Shown: positions 1-12,479, counted from the stretch's first letter. The stretch: 64,000 bases of DNA from Limanda limanda (GCF_963576545.1 NC_083649.1:7845906-7909905); one strand, 5' to 3'. Made by a program: numbers and translations. Notes: generated by a model not told the origin, from the sequence alone.

Positions 1-1606
1 GATGATGAAAAGGGCTATTTCTGTATTTCTGCATTCATGATCTCTGGCAAAGAGCTTGTGTTTTCACCTGTGTTTGTTTTTTGGGATTTCCATGATAGTT
101 AATGGGGGATGACCAAAGGAAGAACCCATTGTATGTCAGTCTGAATCGGAGCCGGATTCAAGGATTTATCTTCTAAGATTAAGATACATTTATTTGTCCC
201 AAACACATGCACAGACATGCACAAGCACACTCATGCAAGGAGGGAAATTGAACCTCTGCTTTTAACCCATCTGGTGCAGGACACACAGAGCAGTGAGCAG
301 CCATGTACGGCGCCCGGGGAGCAGATGTTGGGGGAGTAAGGTGCCTTGCTCAGGGGCACTAGACAGGGTAGGGAGAATCCTCTTGGATTTTTGGACAGAT
401 CAATCCAAGTTCGTCTTTTTGTTGTTTCTCCGTGGAGTCAAACCAGAGACGAACCAGAGACCTTTTCTGCCCATAGTCCAAGTTTCTGCCACTAGTCCAC
501 CGCCTCTCTTTCTTAAACATTGAGAGATGAGGGATGTTTCTCATCAACATTTTCTGTTGAGAATAATTCATGGATCTTATTTCCGGCAGGTTAAGGGGAC
601 TCATAATTATCAATGTTGGGAAGTTTGTTGAAGATCCAAATAGAAATCTGGATCTAGTGAATTTAAATGTGTTTTCATAAGGGAACTGTTGGGCCTTTGT
701 TTACAGATCCAGGAATTTTCCTTCACTCTCCCTGACATAGTCACATTGGGTGATTGCATTTCTGATCATTTTTTTGTGGATCTTGTTGAAAAAAACTTTA
801 TTTAGGGAACAGATTTCTATGAGTGTTTGTAATTTGGGGCAGCTTGATTGACTGTTGGACCTTGTTGGAGATTTGGGTTACACAAATATCACAGACAACA
901 ACACACAAGGACAAAACACATGACGCACAACCCCAATGAAAAGTTGTGTTATTTAACTTTTTGTCCTTCATTGTAATAACTTCTAAAATAGGATGTGTAT
1001 GTGTGTCAGTGGCTCATGTCCTGACATGTAGGAGGTCTGTCACCCCAGATGACCGAACAATGACAATGTCAGGTCTTGTCACCAGAGCCTTTCAATCAGC
1101 TGTGTGGTTTTGACTTTTATTTTGAAGAGTCAGGACTAATTGTCCTCTCACCTTTGACACTGAGTATAAATATAATGTTTGTCTGTTTTCTCTGTTCATC
1201 TCCAGCCCTGTGCTTTGTGTGTTTACGCTTCTTAATTGAACATGCCGTCTAAATCAGGTATCAGGTGCGTCAAGCCGTGACAATTCGATTGTCATAAAAG
1301 ATTATAAATAAAACCCCCGCACCTTTGTTGCCATGCCGCTCTGGTATGTTTACACGTCACATGTTTGTGGAGTGACTCAAAAGGAGGAAGGAAGCCAGGC
1401 CCACACCAAGCCACGGCCTCCTCCTGTGACATCACATCATGCCATGCAGCTCTGAAGACGCACGCAGGTCAGGAAAAACCCGTTTGGACACATTCAGTCA
1501 GTCGTCACCCTCCCTCCAGGCTGCTCCTCTTGTCCTCCTCTGCCTTGTTTGTTTAAGTATCCACCCTGCACTGCAGATGGTTTGATTGACTTCTACCCGG
1601 CAGACC
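1..1606. other. Upstream flank of the first gene, with one dispersed repeat
   Basis: No protein gene could be supported here. Positions 175-513 are a copy of dispersed repeat A. An ATG at 1242 is followed after a few codons by a GT, and a CAG acceptor lies just before 1577. A 5' non-coding exon ending near 1257 and spliced to 1577 is therefore possible, but in that splice form the ATG at 1242 would read a short frame different from the main protein. The stretch presumably holds the promoter of the gene at 1607; no clear TATA box was recognised. Confidence 0.4.
175..513 (+). repeat. Dispersed repeat A, copy 1
   Basis: An element of about 330 bp that begins with AAGATTAAGATACATTTATT and carries a GTCC-type (cf. 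retroposon tail) start. It recurs in the same orientation at about 47400-47735 and 51264-51561 with very high similarity. It contains the shared landmarks GGTGCAGGACACACAGAGCA and GTGCCTTGCTCAGGGGCACT. The short open frames in it on both strands also recur in the other copies and are repeat-derived, not genes. I infer a mobile, non-autonomous element; its family was not identified. Confidence 0.85.
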
Positions 1607-4600
1607 ATGGACTTCTCTCAGTCGTTCTCAGCCCTCAACGAGAAGCTGAAACCTCGAGTCACCAGCAGCGAGCAGCTCTACTCGTCCCTGAACAGAGTGG
1701 AGGACAGACAGATGGGCTCACTCGGGATCAGAACATCCTACCGACCCACAGTTCTGCCCGCTGATCCGAAAGGTTTAGTGATCATGACGGAGCCACAGGA
1801 TCCAGCGGAGGCAGAGCAGGAGGATCTGGTGTCTGACGACCTGGGAGAGGGGAACCGTGCAGACATGCGGCTCAACACGTGCCTCATCGGTGAGCTGAAT
1901 CTGAAAGATGTGGGCGATGAGGAGCTGGCTGACGAGGACAGCAGCTCCACACAGTCTGAGGAGAAGGACAGTCAAGGGGAGCTGACCACAGAGGGGACCA
2001 CCAACTCCCCAGGGTCCAGATCCTCACAGATGAGCTTCGTCGATGGGACTTTACCAGACCTGCTGAACAGCGGCAAACCTCTGAGCAGACGCAGGACACT
2101 GGGACATGTCTCAGCCACGGTAGGACAGCAGTCTTCCAATGTCAAAATAAGAGAGAGAGATTGCATGCACATAAATGTACCAAGCTGAGGGTGAATGTGA
2201 TTATTATTTCTATGAATGCATTCACTTCTGCAGTGCTGAGCAACAACCTCTCAGCCGGTACAACTGGATTTCCCCTCCACAGTTTCACCCTGGAATCTAG
2301 ATAAAGCAGTTTCTATTGACACTCTGCAAAACAAACTGCCGAGGTTGTGCTTTTGTCCGTGAGGGCATGCATTTACCCGCGCTGCGAACACAAGTGGTGC
2401 TGTAGTTTGTTTACATGTTGTGATGCTTGTTGTGTGTGCAGCTGACCGAGGTGCGCAGAGAAGTGGAGCTGTCCCGCAGGCGGAGCATCAAGCTGAAGGC
2501 TCAGGTGGACAAACTGCATGAGAACAGGTCAGGGAGAGGCTGGAGTCAAGGCAGAGAGAGGGTAAGGGTCTCACACACACACACACACAAACGTGTCTCC
2601 ATGACGTCAGAGGGTTAAACTCTGCCTAAACCAAACCTCAGACAAACCCTAACCTTTAAACACATCCTCAACTTAAAGTATGAATAACATTATAATAATG
2701 TATCAGATTTAGGCCCCAACAACATGAGTAATACCTGGACAACACCTACAACACACACACGCACACACACACACTGGATTGTTGTAAATTATCTCTGTTG
2801 GTTTCTGTCCCAGGTCACAGAGGAGATCCTGTCCGCTGTGCGGCTGCTGAACTCGCTCACGGAGCAGAAGTCCAGCCCCCCCGAGCCGACTCCGAGGGAC
2901 AACGGCCTGGACAGTGCCCTGATCCAGCTGCAGAATGTGGCCAGAAGTCTGGCAATCAGCCACACCAAGCAGGTCAGGCCAACTCCCACCTCACCCTCAC
3001 CATTTCCCTGCAATCTCAGTCTTAGGGGATTTCAGCGAGACTGTCACGCAGAGGAATGTTTGCTTTGCACGGAACTAGTTGTTCTCACACGGAGCAGGGG
3101 ACAAAGGTCGATACTCCTTGAGATGGACAAGTCTTCAGTTGTTATACAAAATCTGAATCTATTAACTTGATAGTGTAGCGGCCTTATTTCAAGATGCTTT
3201 CATGACTTCATTATGTAGTAGAAAATGAACTAAGCATGGTTGACAAAGTATTTTGTATTTGGACAGTAAGTGTTTGAAGCCTTGTCAAGAGACTTTTACG
3301 ACTTGTATTTACATACAACAAATGTTTGATGACTCGAGCTGTTTTATGGTCGGAACTGTTTATGACGTGAATACAGTGAGACCTTTTGCGACTTAATTAC
3401 CCATCATAGAAAGGAGTGTATGTCTTCTTATCACCTATGGAAACACATGTGAATCAGCTGTTGTGTTTAGATTCCTCTCCTATGGAACCTGTCTGGATTG
3501 GTTCAGAGAGAAAGCCCTCAGTCCTCCTATAAAAGACCCTTGTATTTGACTGTTCTGCATCTTCACTCTGAGTTCTTTGGGACTCCCTGTGTTGATCCTT
3601 TCTGCAGAAAGCCCCTTATTAAATACACGTAGATAACTTTGTTGTTTCCAGCCTCTTGTAACTCCAGATTTCCATCACAATTATCAGGAAGGTAGTTAAA
3701 TACCAGAAGCCTTAAAAGAAGCCTTGAAGCGCGTCTGTTGATGTTAACAAACATGTGACAGACACCTGCGTTCTCAGAATTAATCCTTCCTCATTGTTTC
3801 CCTGAATCACTGATGTCTCCACTCTCAGCTATGTGGTCTGACAAGTTCACGAGGGACAGTATCTGTGATCTAAGCCTTTCTGGTATTTAAAGCAGGTTTT
3901 TTTGGAGTTCTGAAAAAGTCACGAGGTGTGTGAGCGATGGAGGGACTAGATATGAGATAATAGAGGTTTCAGTTCCGTGAGGTTAAAGTTTGGGACAAAA
4001 CCTAACCGGCGTCCTCTGCTTGCTCGTCCCTTCAGGGCTTCAGATCTGGAGGAGGAAGAGGAGGAGAGGACAGTGCCATTCTTGAGCAGGCGCTGCGGGA
4101 CAGAGACGACGCCATGGAGAAGTGAGTACACAGTCATCTGCTCTAAATACCAGATGAGTCAAGATTTAAGGGGGGTAAAAAGGAAGTTGAAAGATGCGAA
4201 TTTATTTTGAGCAATGTGTCATTCTCTCCGTTTCCGCTACTCAGGAAGAAGATGATGGAGGCCGAGCTGCTGCGGAGCAAGACGGAGATGATGCTGCTGA
4301 ACAACCAGCTGCTGGAGGCCGTGCAGAAACGTCTGGAGCTGTCGCTGGAGGTCGACGCCTGGAAGGTAAACCCGACTCCAGTTCAGCCTCGTTCAGATAA
4401 AACATCCATGTCTGACAAGACTGTAGTGAAGACATTTGATGAAAGGGATCAAATGTATTTCATGATATAAAGCATTGGAATTCTTGAGTTATGGCCCAAA
4501 CTGACACGGTGGTAAAGTGGTTAACGTTGTCGCCTCACAGCCAGATTGTTCCTGGTTCGAGGGTCTCATGATCTCCCTGTGTCTGTGGAGGGTTTCTCCG

Positions 4601-6068
4601 GCCTCCTCCCACAGTCCAAAGACATAGAGAACTGGGGTTAGCTGGAGTGGAGACTCGAACTTGTCTGAATGGTTGTTTGTCTCTGATTGTTGTGTGTCTG
4701 TGATTCGCTGGCGACCTGCCCAGGGCGTTCCCCGCCTCTCGTTCGATCTCAGCTGTGATTGGCTCCTCCCATAACCTCAAAGAATAAGCGGTATATAGAT
4801 AATGAATGGTCGGTCAAACATGTGTTTTGTTAGGTCACAGAGATGTTGACCTTTGACCTCCAGATTCGAATCAGTGTTTGTGCCAAATTTAAAGATATTC
4901 ATGGGGCCTTCGCCTCCACCCCGGCCCTTTGCTACATGTCTTCCCCCATTTCACACTTTCACTTTCTTGTCTATAGAGGCCAAATACCCGCCCTCACTAA
5001 CAGAGATATTGCGATCATGAGAATGGGATGGATGGGCGGATAAAAGGCCTCCAGCCAAAGGTGTTGCCGGGCGGAGGCATAACAACACACAAATAAAGTA
5101 ACAGAGAGGTGTGCACTGAGCGATAGAGTCGATTGGAACATTTGAACATGTTAGTCTAGAGAAGTTAGGACACAAACACTTGTGAAAAGGACAGTGCTAA
5201 TTACACGTTTCTTTCAGAACCTGGAATGTGTAAAACACACACACACACACACACACTACAATTAAAATTCTCAAACATTACATCCAGAACTTGCGGTGTG
5301 TCAACTCAAGGCAGCTGGAATCCTTAGACATTGTTTTGGCCTCGGGCTCATGCACATGTTCTTCTGCCGAACGCCGCGCTCATTTTCATTGCTTAACTGG
5401 CACCATGTAATTTTACTTGTGAGTACTGTAGAGGCTGCTTCAGATTTAAACTAGTTTACCTTTTAAAAATACAAGACCCTACACAAGACCTACAAGACCG
5501 GTTTTATGACAAAGTTTGCATAAGAAAACCCCTATTCTTTAAAATTTGTTGTACAATTGAAGACTTCAATTTATATTTGGATCAAACAGACCTAAGGAAT
5601 CAGGTCACTCTTTATCCCCCTATTAATTTTTGTACCATCCCTTGTGCCTCATCATCACTTTTTTCTCAAGAATCTACATTCTACGTGATCTGACGTCCTT
5701 TTCTTTTCTCACCACAGGAGGATGTTCAGCGGATCCTCCAGCAGCAGGTGCAGAGTCAGCAGCAGGCGGAGCAGTCCCAGAGGAAGCAGTCCCGAACCCT
5801 GGGCATCCTGAGGAGAAGCCGACCACTCGCCCAGCGGCCGACCATTGTCCCTCCGTCTGCGTTCACGCCTCACACAACCAACACAAGCCAAATCTTCATC
5901 CCCAGAGCTCTGGAGCCGCCTGCTCCGGCTCCCAGCACGGCTTCTCCGAGCAGCACTCGTCACAACTGGATGGACAAGCTGAGGAGAGGCAAGACCACTC
6001 GAGACGCAGCGGGACAGGACTCAGACCGGGGCAATGACGACGGGTTCCAGGCCGTGTGTCTCGATTGA
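1607..6068 (+). CDS. bicdl2l: BICD-family-like coiled-coil cargo adaptor (BICDL2-like)
   Basis: Six coding exons join cleanly: 1607-2119, 2442-2561, 2814-2972, 4036-4121, 4245-4365 and 5718-6068, giving 449 aa. All introns are GT-AG and the phases agree. The ATG at 1607 was chosen because it sits in an excellent Kozak context (GACCATGG). The N-terminal 171 residues are acidic, Ser-rich and of low complexity. Charged heptad-like stretches run about 172-200 and 280-350. The block around LRDRDDAMEK and the following LLNNQLLEAVQ to LEVDAWKEDVQ match the C-terminal coiled coil of BICDL1/BICDL2 as I remember them; in those proteins this part binds Rab6-type cargo while the N-terminal coil binds dynein-dynactin. 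The tail is basic and ends in FQAVCLD. Odd: I see no CC1-box (AAxxG-type) near the N-terminus, so dynein activation is doubtful. The symbol is tentative; another coiled-coil family is possible. Confidence 0.6.
4503..4810 (+). mobile_element. tRNA-related SINE/LINE-tail-like element in an intron
   Basis: The stretch starts with CACGGTGGTAAAGTGGTTAA (box-A-like) and has GGTTCGAGGGTC (box-B-like) about 40 bp later. It continues with the CCTCCCACAGTCCAAAGACAT, GGCGACCTGCCCAGGG and AATAAGCGGTATA landmarks of a very common fish interspersed repeat. It lies in intron 5 of the gene at 1607. It is degenerate and non-coding. Confidence 0.7.
4826..5045 (+). repeat. Dispersed repeat C, copy 1 (TTGACCTTTGACC type)
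   Basis: Contains GATGTTGACCTTTGACCTCC, TTTGTGCCAAATTTAAAGAT and GAGAATGGGATGGATGGGCG, a chain of landmarks I know from a common intergenic repeat of percomorph fish. A second, more diverged copy lies near 27049-27220. Non-coding. Confidence 0.55.
5235..5256 (+). repeat. (CA)n microsatellite
   Basis: Pure CA dinucleotide run of about 22 bp within intron 5 of the gene at 1607. Confidence 0.95.
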
Positions 6069-6639
6069 AACAGAGATGAGTCGGTACATTCACTCTGATA
6101 CACACAACTGTGGTGTCTGACATTTGACTCTTCCTCCAGTCACAGATGTGTTCTGTGTGTGTGCAGCCGTCTGAAGGGGGAAAGTTTCTCTCTGCTCACT
6201 TTATATCTGAGTGTCAGACGAGCAGCACTCTGTGAACACTCTAGAAGTGTGATGTGGAAACTTAAAGCTGCAAACACACATGGACACAGAGCTTCCATAA
6301 CCTTTTGAGACGAGCAATATTTACATTTTCATGGATTGTGGATTTTTTGTATTGAACATTTTAAAAGAAGTAAGAGAAACATTATCCGGCACAAACTATA
6401 GTTTTTCTGGGAGCACACGCTTTGGATCTTTGACTAATGTAATTTATATATTTGAAATGTGCCATGTATCTGTTTATACTTGAACGCTTTACACTATCTC
6501 CTGAATACTGTTGTGCTGTATTGTAAAGGAATGTCTCAGTGACACTGCAGTTTAATTAGTAAAGAACTGTCAACACATCAACTCTAATCCTTCGTTTCTG
6601 CACCTTCGCCTGCTGCATTTTCAATATTCAAAAGAAGAA

Positions 6640-6645
6640 AATAAA
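6640..6645 (+). promoter_or_regulatory. Poly(A) signal of the BICDL-like gene
   Basis: AATAAA about 570 bp after the stop codon at 6068, followed by a TG-rich stretch. It is the first canonical signal downstream, so the 3' UTR probably ends near 6660. Confidence 0.6.
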
Positions 6646-7897
6646 CTTTGTTGCAGATGTTTGCCATTTTATTGTATAATATCATTTTGTACATTTATGA
6701 TAATATATACATACATATATATATGCATATATAATCCACTCCTATATGCATCTTGTACATAATAAAATGTATATATGCCATAATGTGAAACAAACAGACG
6801 TACATAGCACAGCAAAGTCACAGCTGATGACAACAGAGAAGGCATGCGCACAGCAAAACGATTTACAATCCTAAACACACGATTACAGTCTTCAAACTGT
6901 TTCTTGTGTTACTGAATTAATTTGTTTTCCTATATTGCTGACACGAGTTCCTCTTTCATATGTTCTCGTCCCACTTTAACGCTACAGACGCTGAAGCAGG
7001 ACGCGCATTCAAATGTCAGTACACCCGTCGCCCCCCCACTGCTGCGGCTGAGGGGGGTGAGTGGAGTGTTTCTCCACTACCTGGAGCTTTATAAAAAGAA
7101 ATGAAGATTTGCACTCAACGTCATTCGGATGATTCAAAGCCCATTAGACTTTCATATTCACATTAAACATCAACTGCAGTAAACGTCTAACTTGGTGAAG
7201 GGGTACACCCTCACTTGTTAAGACTTTCTTGTGAGAAATTCACACACAACTGGCAACCCGGCTGCCAATCTCAAGCCTGATAGTTAACATCGTAAAATAA
7301 AATGTTCTCTCTTTATCAAGTTTTTCAGAAATGGAAAAAATAGCTCTCGACAAAAGAGGCACGCACAAATTTACAACACCCTGCTTATTCATTCTGATGG
7401 CAGTTTTACTACTGGACTGTACGGTTCAAAACAAATGAAACAGAAGAGACGAACACTGTCAGGATTATATAACGACGGACATAGTTGCAGCATATATCTG
7501 TGGGATATGACCCATATAGCTTTGCGCCTTAGTTGTAAAGATAACGAGAGATACAGTTAATAAATCAGAAAAAGATGTTTCATCAAAACACGGATCGGAC
7601 TGAACAAATACTGACACAACAACTTTACCACAGCGTACCGCCACACAGACAGAATAGTACAAGAGTATAATAAGAAGCATATCCAGTTGTAACCTGAGAT
7701 ATTCAGGAAACAGATTGTAACATTGCTGCTTCTGAGCGTTTCAGCTTGGTTTTCATAGATGGTTACGTATCCGTTAAAAATATAACCAGTGCTCTTGATA
7801 AGCTCGAGTTGAGTCAGAGTAAGCGAACTGTAATATTCTCATCTCCCACATTCGGCAGACGCACATAGGAGCAGCATGAGTTTTGCTTTCTCCATCT

Positions 7898-8037
7898 TTA
7901 ATCAAGAGTGTGGTCTTTCAGTTTGAGCTGAAGCTGGAGAGCAGGTAATCTAAACGCAAGCAGCGTATATTTGAGTGCGAGCGCTGGATTGAAATAAGTA
8001 AGTGCTGCTCTCAACCTAAAAGACCACACTCCTTAAT
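7898..8037. repeat. Imperfect inverted repeat (about 28-bp arms, 82-bp spacer)
   Basis: The left arm (7898-7927) contains GAGTGTGGTCTTTCAGTTTG and the right arm (8010-8037) contains its near reverse complement, CTCAACCTAAAAGACCACAC. The best 22 bp differ at two positions. It lies in the 3' flank, possibly the 3' UTR, of abhd11. It could be a MITE end pair or a transcribed hairpin. Confidence 0.7.
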
Positions 8038-8697
8038 AAGACAAGAAAAACCCCACAGAGGAGGTGGAAAAATCTAAAATCCGGTTCAAAATACTGAATA
8101 TATCACCATAATTACATTTCTACAACAAAACATCATGTCTGTATTACAGCCTCATTGAAGAGCTGGATACTCCGGGCACATGATACCGAACTCCCCTTTC
8201 ATCTCGCTCAAAGAAGAGCTCCTCAACCTTCTTATCCAACCGTTTCACTGCCGGTCCACTTCAGTCGTCCCACATTGTACTCGGTCTAAATCCTCTTTTC
8301 TTTTATACTGGCATAAATGAGTCAAAACAAAAGAAAGCACTGTGCAAATGAGAGTTTCTTTGGATTAGTATCACCTCCAAAACAGCCCCATTATGTTAAA
8401 TATGTTAAATTCAACATACTTGTCTTCCTACGGATCTTAAAATCTAGACACCAGCCAATCTGGTAAGACTAAAGGTTTGCCTACATGACGCTACACTACA
8501 CATCATTTGACTCTGGTGAAAGAACTGAGAGCTGTAAGAGAGCGAGCTTGGTCCAGTGGTTGAGGGTTTTAGCATCATCATCGATTCCGCTCGCTCTCGC
8601 TGAAGCTGCTGAATTCTCACCTTTCGTTTTCAGTGAGTGGACGCTCAGAGGCGCCAAGCGTTAACAGAAACCGTTCTGAGGTGTTGACGGGAGGCAG

Positions 8698-11600
8698 CTA
8701 GGACTGCAGGAAGGAGCTGATGGAGCTGATGAAGTCTAAGGGTTTATCCGCGTGGATCCAGTGGCTGGCGTCTGGGATGTACTGGATGTCAGCCATAGGG
8801 AACAGCCTCTGGATTTCTGGGTAATCGTCGGAGCTGGATCGAGGGCAAAGACAAGAAGGAGGAGGAAAGAGAATATCTGGTAAGACCAAGTGGTGTAATA
8901 AGGTTAAGGCTTATTTTATGATATGTAAGATACATCAAAATTAGAAGGTCTGAGGTGGTTTATACCTGATATAAGCAGAACTGGCTCCACCCAGAAACAG
9001 CGTGGGTCCCTCATAGACTGTGTCGAATGTGGGGAAACTCATGATGTCATCAAGGTGCTCCGAGATGGCCGACAAGTTGACCCTCCAAGCATAGTGTCCG
9101 TTCTGCTCCACCAGGTTAGTCAGCAGGAACTGACGCACTGAGTGCTCCTGATGGATGGAAAGACAGTTTTCGGGATCAGAGTTCGACTTAACAGATGTAA
9201 TCAAATTTTTTATTATTAAAATGGTTCAAATGACTTTTTCACCCAATGTTTCACAAGCTTTGGCTTTATGTTCCATTGAATCAATGCTTTGGTTCATTAT
9301 CCCCACAACAGTCCGTGGATAAGCTTTAAAAATGCTCTTACATGATTTGTTCAGTATCGAACTGCAGACAGGCAGTCAGTGACTAGCTCAAAACAAAAAT
9401 GAGCTTTTAGCAGCTACAGAGTCACATTAACTTTACTTTGAGAAATTCACAGCCGTGTCAAATTATCACAACTTATTCTTGCTGCCCCCAGGGTGCCTAT
9501 AAAATCAGCTTCAGCCAGTTTACATTCAGATACAGGAAAGATATTGTCAAAAAATCCAATTCCTGACTCATTTCAGACAAACTTGCATAGACATCTTTTA
9601 CACTCAATCAAAAACTTTCCTGACCTTGACTAAACTGCGCAGCTGATCCTCAGCCATCCGCCTGGCGGTGGAGCGTGGGATGTCACTGGAGATCTTCACC
9701 TTCTGCAAGGCCTGGATGTAATAACGGAAGTTGGTCCGTGTGGTGGTCCGGGCTGGACTGATGTCCACAACCACCAGCCGCTCAACTAAACCAGGCTACA
9801 AGCACAGAGACACACAGATTGGGGTTAACAGGTATAGAAAGACAGACATAAAATGGACGCACGACATCTGTGTGTTGCATGGGGAGCAGCAGAGAATTAT
9901 TAATTTCAGATTTGGCAAAGGTTAGGTGACATCCAGCGAGGGGACTGTAGCGTCGTGATTAATTCATGCTGACATTTCTCGACTGCTCACCTGTGTGATG
10001 GCCGTCGTCATGGCCGTCTTCCCTCCCATGCTGTGGCCAATGAGGACGCACTTCTCGATGTGCAGCTGGGAGAGGAGGTGTTTCAAATCGCCGGCCATCG
10101 CCTCATAGGTCAGCTCCGGGCTGTGAGGGCTGTTGCCATGGTTACGGGCATCTACAGTCAGCACCTAACTGGTCAAAGGACAGTTAGGACACTTGGAAAA
10201 GGGGGGAAGGAGGCAACAGGGTGGTGACAAAAAAACATTTGGCTGCGGCTCAGGAAAGTGACATAAGGAAACAAAAAGCTGTATTGTTCATGTGAGATGA
10301 TGAGGTTCTTTAAGGAAGCAAAGTATCCTGAGTGACAGGGGGTTGTATCGAATGACTGGCAACACACAGACACACATACACACAACACGCTTTTGTTAGA
10401 GGGACATTCTCAGGCTGCTTCAGAACCAACTCAAACACAAAGGAGCATTGTTTTAGTTGTTACAACAGAACAGCATCAGGTGTCTTCATCGCTGCATTAC
10501 CTTTCGGCCCGTGCGCTGAACCAAGGACTTGGCTATTGAGTGGAAGTTTGATTTGCTGCCAAAAAGGCCGTGAAGAAACACCAGGGGAGTGCTCTCTCCC
10601 TTCCCGTCAAAGACATCGTAGGTCAAGTTGACTGGGCTGTGGGAAATGAAACCAGAAAAACAAGTTGATTAATTCATCGCTCCCCGATTCTCCACGTCTG
10701 TGCTGTGAATTATGTCACAAGCTCAGAGGCACCAGTGACACGTCGAACTGGGAGAGAAACTGTGACAACTGATTTAATTCAGGAGTGAAAAACGAAGCTT
10801 CAGATCTCAGTGAAGAAAAATGTGCAGAACATATTAATAAGGGAGATACAAAGGGGGTTGATTCAAAGAGAAAAAGTGGCAGCATTGATCAACAATGTGA
10901 GTTATTTGGTCAGAAATATTTTTTCTCAACTAAAAGGACAAATTCAGAGTCAATTTTAAGAGTTTAAGCTAACAAATATTTACCCTTATAACCATTATCG
11001 TTGCTTTGGGATATATTGAACTAACTTGTTGTAGTTTTATCACATTGCTTTATGTCTTCTGTATATAACCACAAAGACAATTACCTTTATGATCAATGTG
11101 TGTATTGACACACAGATTACTATTTTCAGCTCTAGATTTCTGGCTGGTTCCACTGAGATGAATGGGGGCCGATTTCATTTTTTAGCCCCGGCCTCTTTAG
11201 GAGGTTAACCCGGCCCTGGTTTACCTAATACAAATGCACAGAACACTTAGCATACATGTAGCATAGCATAATCAATCTATACGTAACAGCATTGATGGAT
11301 TTATAATTCAGCTCTAGATTACCAGCAGGTGCTATAGGTGTTACAGTAAATTATGAATTATCCTGTATGGTGGAGATGAATGGAGGGGGCCCAGTGACAT
11401 TTCTTTAACCCCTGGCCCCCTCAGGAGGTTAATACGGCCATGTCTTACCTAATACGAATGAAATGTACACTTAGCACACATGTAGCATAGCATAAACAAT
11501 CTATACGTCCCAGAACTCAACGCTTTATTTGTCTAAGTAATTGGTTTAGTTCGACAAAGGAAGCGTCCGTCGCGTTATCGATGTTCTCTGAGCTCGACTC

Positions 11601-11978
11601 ATTCACCGGGAGATGCTAACCCAGCGTCTGAATGTCATTCACGTAACTCCGGGAAGTTACCGGGAAATAGAGACGGTACGACACGACGTCTGTTTCTAAC
11701 GGTAAAACATTGTTATTAGGAGGAGGACACGGAGGGGGGTGTGGTGTCCGTCCGGCGCCGCGGCACCACGCTGCACCTCCGGCGGGCAGAGGGCATCGGT
11801 TAGCCGGGTAAGCTAGCCGGGAAGCTAGCTGGGGAGGAGGGGGGTACCTGGATGAGCTGGCGGTCCGCACCGGGAGAGCAGCCCCGCAGACGAGCTGCTG
11901 CTGCCCGGGGAAGAGCCGGCGCCACGCTCCGCCACCGCCAGGCGGCGCTCTCTGGATCAGGCGACACAACGCGGTCAT
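8698..11978 (-). CDS. abhd11: ABHD11, mitochondrial alpha/beta-hydrolase
   Basis: Six exons on the (-) strand: 11978-11848, 10636-10501, 10164-9991, 9795-9625, 9147-8966 and 8833-8698. They are GT-AG with matching phases and give 309 aa, close to mammalian ABHD11. The first 43 residues are Arg/Ala-rich with few acids, as expected of a mitochondrial presequence. The fold is marked by FLHGLFGSK (oxyanion region), VDARNHGNSPHS, the nucleophile elbow GHSMGG (Ser about 134) and the C-terminal catalytic His in HWIHAD (about 289). Family knowledge: ABHD11 is a mitochondrial serine hydrolase linked to the 2-oxoglutarate dehydrogenase complex and protection of lipoylated DLST. Its neighbour set (claudins of the CLDN3 group) matches the human ABHD11-CLDN3-CLDN4 order. 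The promoter side (11.55-12.1 kb) is GC- and CpG-rich without an obvious TATA box. No break was seen. Confidence 0.95.
11127..11508. repeat. Local tandem duplication inside abhd11 intron 1
   Basis: Two diverged units lie head to tail, about 11127-11284 and 11309-11508. Each runs from CAGCTCTAGATT through a GAGATGAATG...GGAGGTTAA block and TTACCTAATAC to CAATCTATACGT. The second unit holds about 40 extra bases. It is non-coding. Confidence 0.75.
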
Positions 11979-12110
11979 GGCAGCTCCGGTACCGGCCGGT
12001 CCACACGCTTCATGAGGGGCTCAGAGGCGGAGGAGACCCGGTGTCCGGAGGGAGGAGGATGAGGATCCGCGGTGTCAACAGCTGATGGCGAGGCTGCGTG
12101 ATGACGTAGC
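11550..12110. promoter_or_regulatory. abhd11: GC/CpG-rich promoter region of abhd11
   Basis: The stretch around and upstream of the first abhd11 exon is clearly richer in G+C and CpG than its surroundings, with many GGAGG/CCGGG words. This is typical of a housekeeping TATA-less promoter. The transcription start cannot be fixed from sequence alone. Confidence 0.5.
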
Positions 12111-12479
12111 ACGCACAGCACGTCGAGGGGGCTGAGGGCCCTGGGTTCGGTCTGTCAGGCTCCTGGTGTCAGGCGCCGTAAACTATACCTGAGAGATAAT
12201 TAAACACACGATAGAGAGAGAGAGACGTCACCTTTGCAAGACATAAAGATTCCTTTGATCTTTGACCACTGTCACTGCAGGGGTGGAGTTCTTTGTTGAC
12301 GGCTCAGCATCAGAGGATTCATGGTCCATGTATGTCCGTGATACAGAACATCGTGTTTTAATGGCGTGTAATCAAACTTTGACGCCAAGCCACGGTCACA
12401 AAATCCATCTTTGAGTTAGTTTGTATCTCCATCTTTTTGTGATGACACTCATCTCAATTTGAAGTTGATCTATAAGCCC

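Larger units (their letters stand above)
6069..8697. other. Shared 3' flank of two convergent genes
   Basis: No coding sequence was recognised. The stretch holds the 3' UTR of the (+) gene (to about 6660) and the 3' flank of abhd11 on the (-) strand. A (-) strand AATAAA (TTTATT on the + strand, 6666-6671) lies only about 20 bp beyond the (+) strand signal, so the two transcripts may end back to back if the abhd11 UTR is about 2 kb. An imperfect inverted repeat lies at 7898-8037. Confidence 0.5.

Noticed and set aside
293..613. Open frames in repeat A
   Set aside because: The same frames recur in the copies at 47.5 and 51.4 kb and are part of the dispersed repeat.
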